Shown here one piece after another: positions 62,728 through 64,000 of a stretch of DNA of 64,000 nt (the first letter of the stretch is position 1; the number at the start of each line of letters is the position of its first letter). Both the position numbers and the translations under genes were made by a program. This DNA is from Archangium violaceum (GTDB lineage: Bacteria > Myxococcota > Myxococcia > Myxococcales > Myxococcaceae): NCBI RefSeq assembly GCF_016859125.1, contig NZ_CP069338.1, positions 3,498,501-3,562,500 on the forward strand, in the 5' to 3' direction. The notes under the pieces are model-generated. The model made no database searches. It was not told where the DNA came from and saw nothing but the letters and a program-made list of their open reading frames with translations.

Positions 62728-63342
62728 CTACTCCAGCAACTCACCGAGGGCGATGCCGCGCAGCCCTTCCATGCCCGCCGCCTGGAGCTTCTCCAGCAGG
62801 TCCGTGCGCATGAGCGTGGCGTTGGGGTGCTCTGCCAGGCGGAACAGCTTCGCATCCTCGGGAATCTTGTCCGGGATGACTTGAAGCCGAGAGATGCCCG
62901 CGAACCCGGCCCCGGGCTCATCGGAGAGCGGGGTGTAGTCGGACTTCTCGAAGTCGAAGCAGGGCACCTTCAATAGCGGATTGACGAAACCGTACTTCTC
63001 GGGCCGGGTTTTTCCCTTCCGGTCCTTGAGGACGAAGGGAAGGTACTCGACATGTTCCTCCTTCACGCCTTCCGCCCTCATCAAGTCCCATGCTCGTGGA
63101 GAGGCGAGGATGACGCCGGTCGTCGTGTAGATGAAGTCCGTGAAGCGGTTGCCGGACCTGGTCGACAGGGTGATTTCCGTCGAGGGCGGAAACTGGGCGG
63201 CCAGCGGCACGCCCCGCCGCGCCATGACGGGGAGTGGCAGGGCCTTGCTCACGGGGTCAGTCGCGGCGATCTCCGGTCCAGGGAAGTAGGGGACGACGAC
63301 ATACGAGAAGTGTGCTTGGGTCATGGATGGCTCGTCCGTCAC
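62728..63342 (-). CDS. Imm11 (MXAN_0049-type) immunity protein, copy 2
   Basis: A 204-residue protein from a GTG at 63342 with GAGGA about ten bases upstream; an ATG at 63324 is the other option. It has the same family pattern as the 60134 product (FSYVVVPYFPGPEIAATDPV, EITLSTRSGNRFTDFIYTTT, DRKGKTRPEKYGFVNPLLK). Differences concentrate in the middle (SDYTPLSDEPGAGFAGISRL versus SLYGRLPTETPGRLAGIRRL), likely the specificity region. It starts 14 bases after the AHH nuclease stop and is the probable cognate immunity. Confidence 0.85.
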   Translation of the reverse strand: MTDEPSMTQAHFSYVVVPYFPGPEIAATDPVSKALPLPVMARRGVPLAAQFPPSTEITLSTRSGNRFTDFIYTTTGVILASPRAWDLMRAEGVKEEHVEYLPFVLKDRKGKTRPEKYGFVNPLLKVPCFDFEKSDYTPLSDEPGAGFAGISRLQVIPDKIPEDAKLFRLAEHPNATLMRTDLLEKLQAAGMEGLRGIALGELLE

Positions 63343-63356
63343 GCGGAGGGTTCCTC

Positions 63357-64000
63357 TCAGGAGAGGAGGACCTGATTCGTCTTTATCTGGGTCAGAAGGT
63401 CTTTTGCCAAGGCATTCAAGCGTTTGTACAGCTTGGCCCCGGCACGTTTTTCCACGTCGTGCGGCTCTCCCTCTTCGCTGAGGTCTCCTTCCATCTCTTC
63501 CGCGATTTCAGTAAGGCGCCTCTCCACCATGTTGGAATAGACCATGTGCCCCCTCGCGCCCCACGGGCAATGGGCGGGCAGACTGATGATCCTCGCAACA
63601 ATTGGGTTCTCGGCCAGCAGGATGATGTTCTGCGGGTTGTGCATGTTCCACTTCGACTCCGAGACGGTCGCGAGTCGGCGCTCGAAGGGAACGCTCGTCG
63701 GCTGACGCAGGATCGCGGACCTGAGCGCCGCGCGCGGAATGATGTGGTGGTACTCGTGGTCGTACGGGAACCACGCACCCAGTCGCTGGCCATGCCGATC
63801 CGGAGCGAAGTTCACGGGCTGGCTGATGCCCTTGGTCTTCGCCTGCATGTAGCCATGGCCCCCGAGGTACTCCCTTGTGACGAGTGAGCTATTGATTGCG
63901 TGCCCCACATTCCAGGCTTCCTTGTTCAGGGAGAGGCGGTGCAGGGGCTGGCCATAGCCAGCGATGTGTTTCTGGAGGAAGTCACGGGCCTTGGTCGTGA
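63357..64000 (-). CDS. AHH/HNH-type nuclease toxin, C-terminal part (partial)
   Basis: The frame is open at the window edge (the visible part starts TTKARDFLQKHIAG) and ends at 63357, giving at least 213 residues. The C-terminus carries WFPYDHEYHHIIPRAALR, then WNMHNPQNIILLAENPIVA, HCPWGARGHMVYSNMVERRL, the pattern of AHH nucleases of the HNH/Endo VII superfamily (HH, N..N...L, H..Y...V). Such domains are C-terminal toxins on larger delivery proteins; the N-terminal part lies beyond the window, so the secretion route is unknown. The Imm11 gene 14 bp downstream is the likely immunity gene. Confidence 0.75.
   Translation of the reverse strand, partial: TTKARDFLQKHIAGYGQPLHRLSLNKEAWNVGHAINSSLVTREYLGGHGYMQAKTKGISQPVNFAPDRHGQRLGAWFPYDHEYHHIIPRAALRSAILRQPTSVPFERRLATVSESKWNMHNPQNIILLAENPIVARIISLPAHCPWGARGHMVYSNMVERRLTEIAEEMEGDLSEEGEPHDVEKRAGAKLYKRLNALAKDLLTQIKTNQVLLS

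Overview
The window looks like a chromosome segment of a fruiting myxobacterium of the Archangium/Cystobacter group (Myxococcota). This is inferred from very high GC, families largely confined to these bacteria (DUF2381, DUF5953/DUF6310, SitA6/SitI6 remnants, the TIGR02270 HEAT family, a kinase/ATPase/histidine-kinase giant, a MYXO-CTERM-like tail) and many small Cys-rich exported proteins. No database search was possible; family names rest on recognisable motifs and context.

Layout. 0-1.2 kb: end of an aa3-type cytochrome oxidase operon. 1.2-4.7 kb: a probable integrated-element remnant between two 19-bp copies of a tmRNA/tRNA-type T-arm sequence, holding a DUF6310 lipoprotein and its DUF5953 partner. 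5.1-6.9 kb: a second lipoprotein nuclease/immunity pair (VRR-NUC-like with TsiV/DUF3396). 7-8.7 kb: gene debris and one small secreted protein. 8.7-10.9 kb: an exported Sde182-like/LamG protein. 11.0-14.8 kb: a TPP-riboswitch-controlled thiOSGEF operon. 14.6-20.1 kb: a decayed tandem duplication carrying the thiF 3' end, an exported-protein gene and a Tox-REase-5/Imm52 pair. 20.2-26.3 kb: exported proteins, one cytochrome-like lipoprotein gene split by an IS1182-like element whose transposase is frameshifted. 26.3-27.5 kb: a graveyard of gene fragments, including SitA6/SitI6 and a third copy of the thiF tail. 27.6-32.8 kb: a tightly coupled minus-strand operon typical of type VI secretion effectors (DUF2169 adaptor, ketosynthase-like protein, PAAR-like deaminase effector, SMI1/KNR4 immunity, HEAT protein). 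33.6-41.2 kb: housekeeping and accessory genes (deoxyhypusine-synthase-like, two flotillins plus an NfeD-like protein, leucine-rich repeat protein, GST, LysE exporter). 41.6-44.2 kb: a second Tox-REase-5/Imm52 pair, paralogous to the first. 45.3-54.4 kb: mostly exported proteins, a two-protease operon, an MbnP/MbnH pair and a Tat-exported aminotransferase. 54.8-60.1 kb: one 1,757-residue signalling protein. 60.1-64.0 kb: a minus-strand AHH-nuclease/Imm11/Imm49/ketosynthase-like/Imm11 operon running off the edge.

The unifying theme is inter-bacterial conflict. I count six intact or near-intact toxin-immunity modules and at least four remnants. Four toxins carry a lipoprotein signal and a C-terminal nuclease fold, the architecture known for SitA toxins that myxobacteria pass to siblings by outer-membrane exchange. 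Two operons contain ketosynthase-fold proteins that appear to lack the catalytic residues and sit beside effectors and immunity genes; this is the least explained feature and the best candidate for a new component. Repeated segments (the thiF tail three times, SitI6 twice, the Tox-REase-5 N-terminal half twice) show how such cassettes are reshuffled by recombination.
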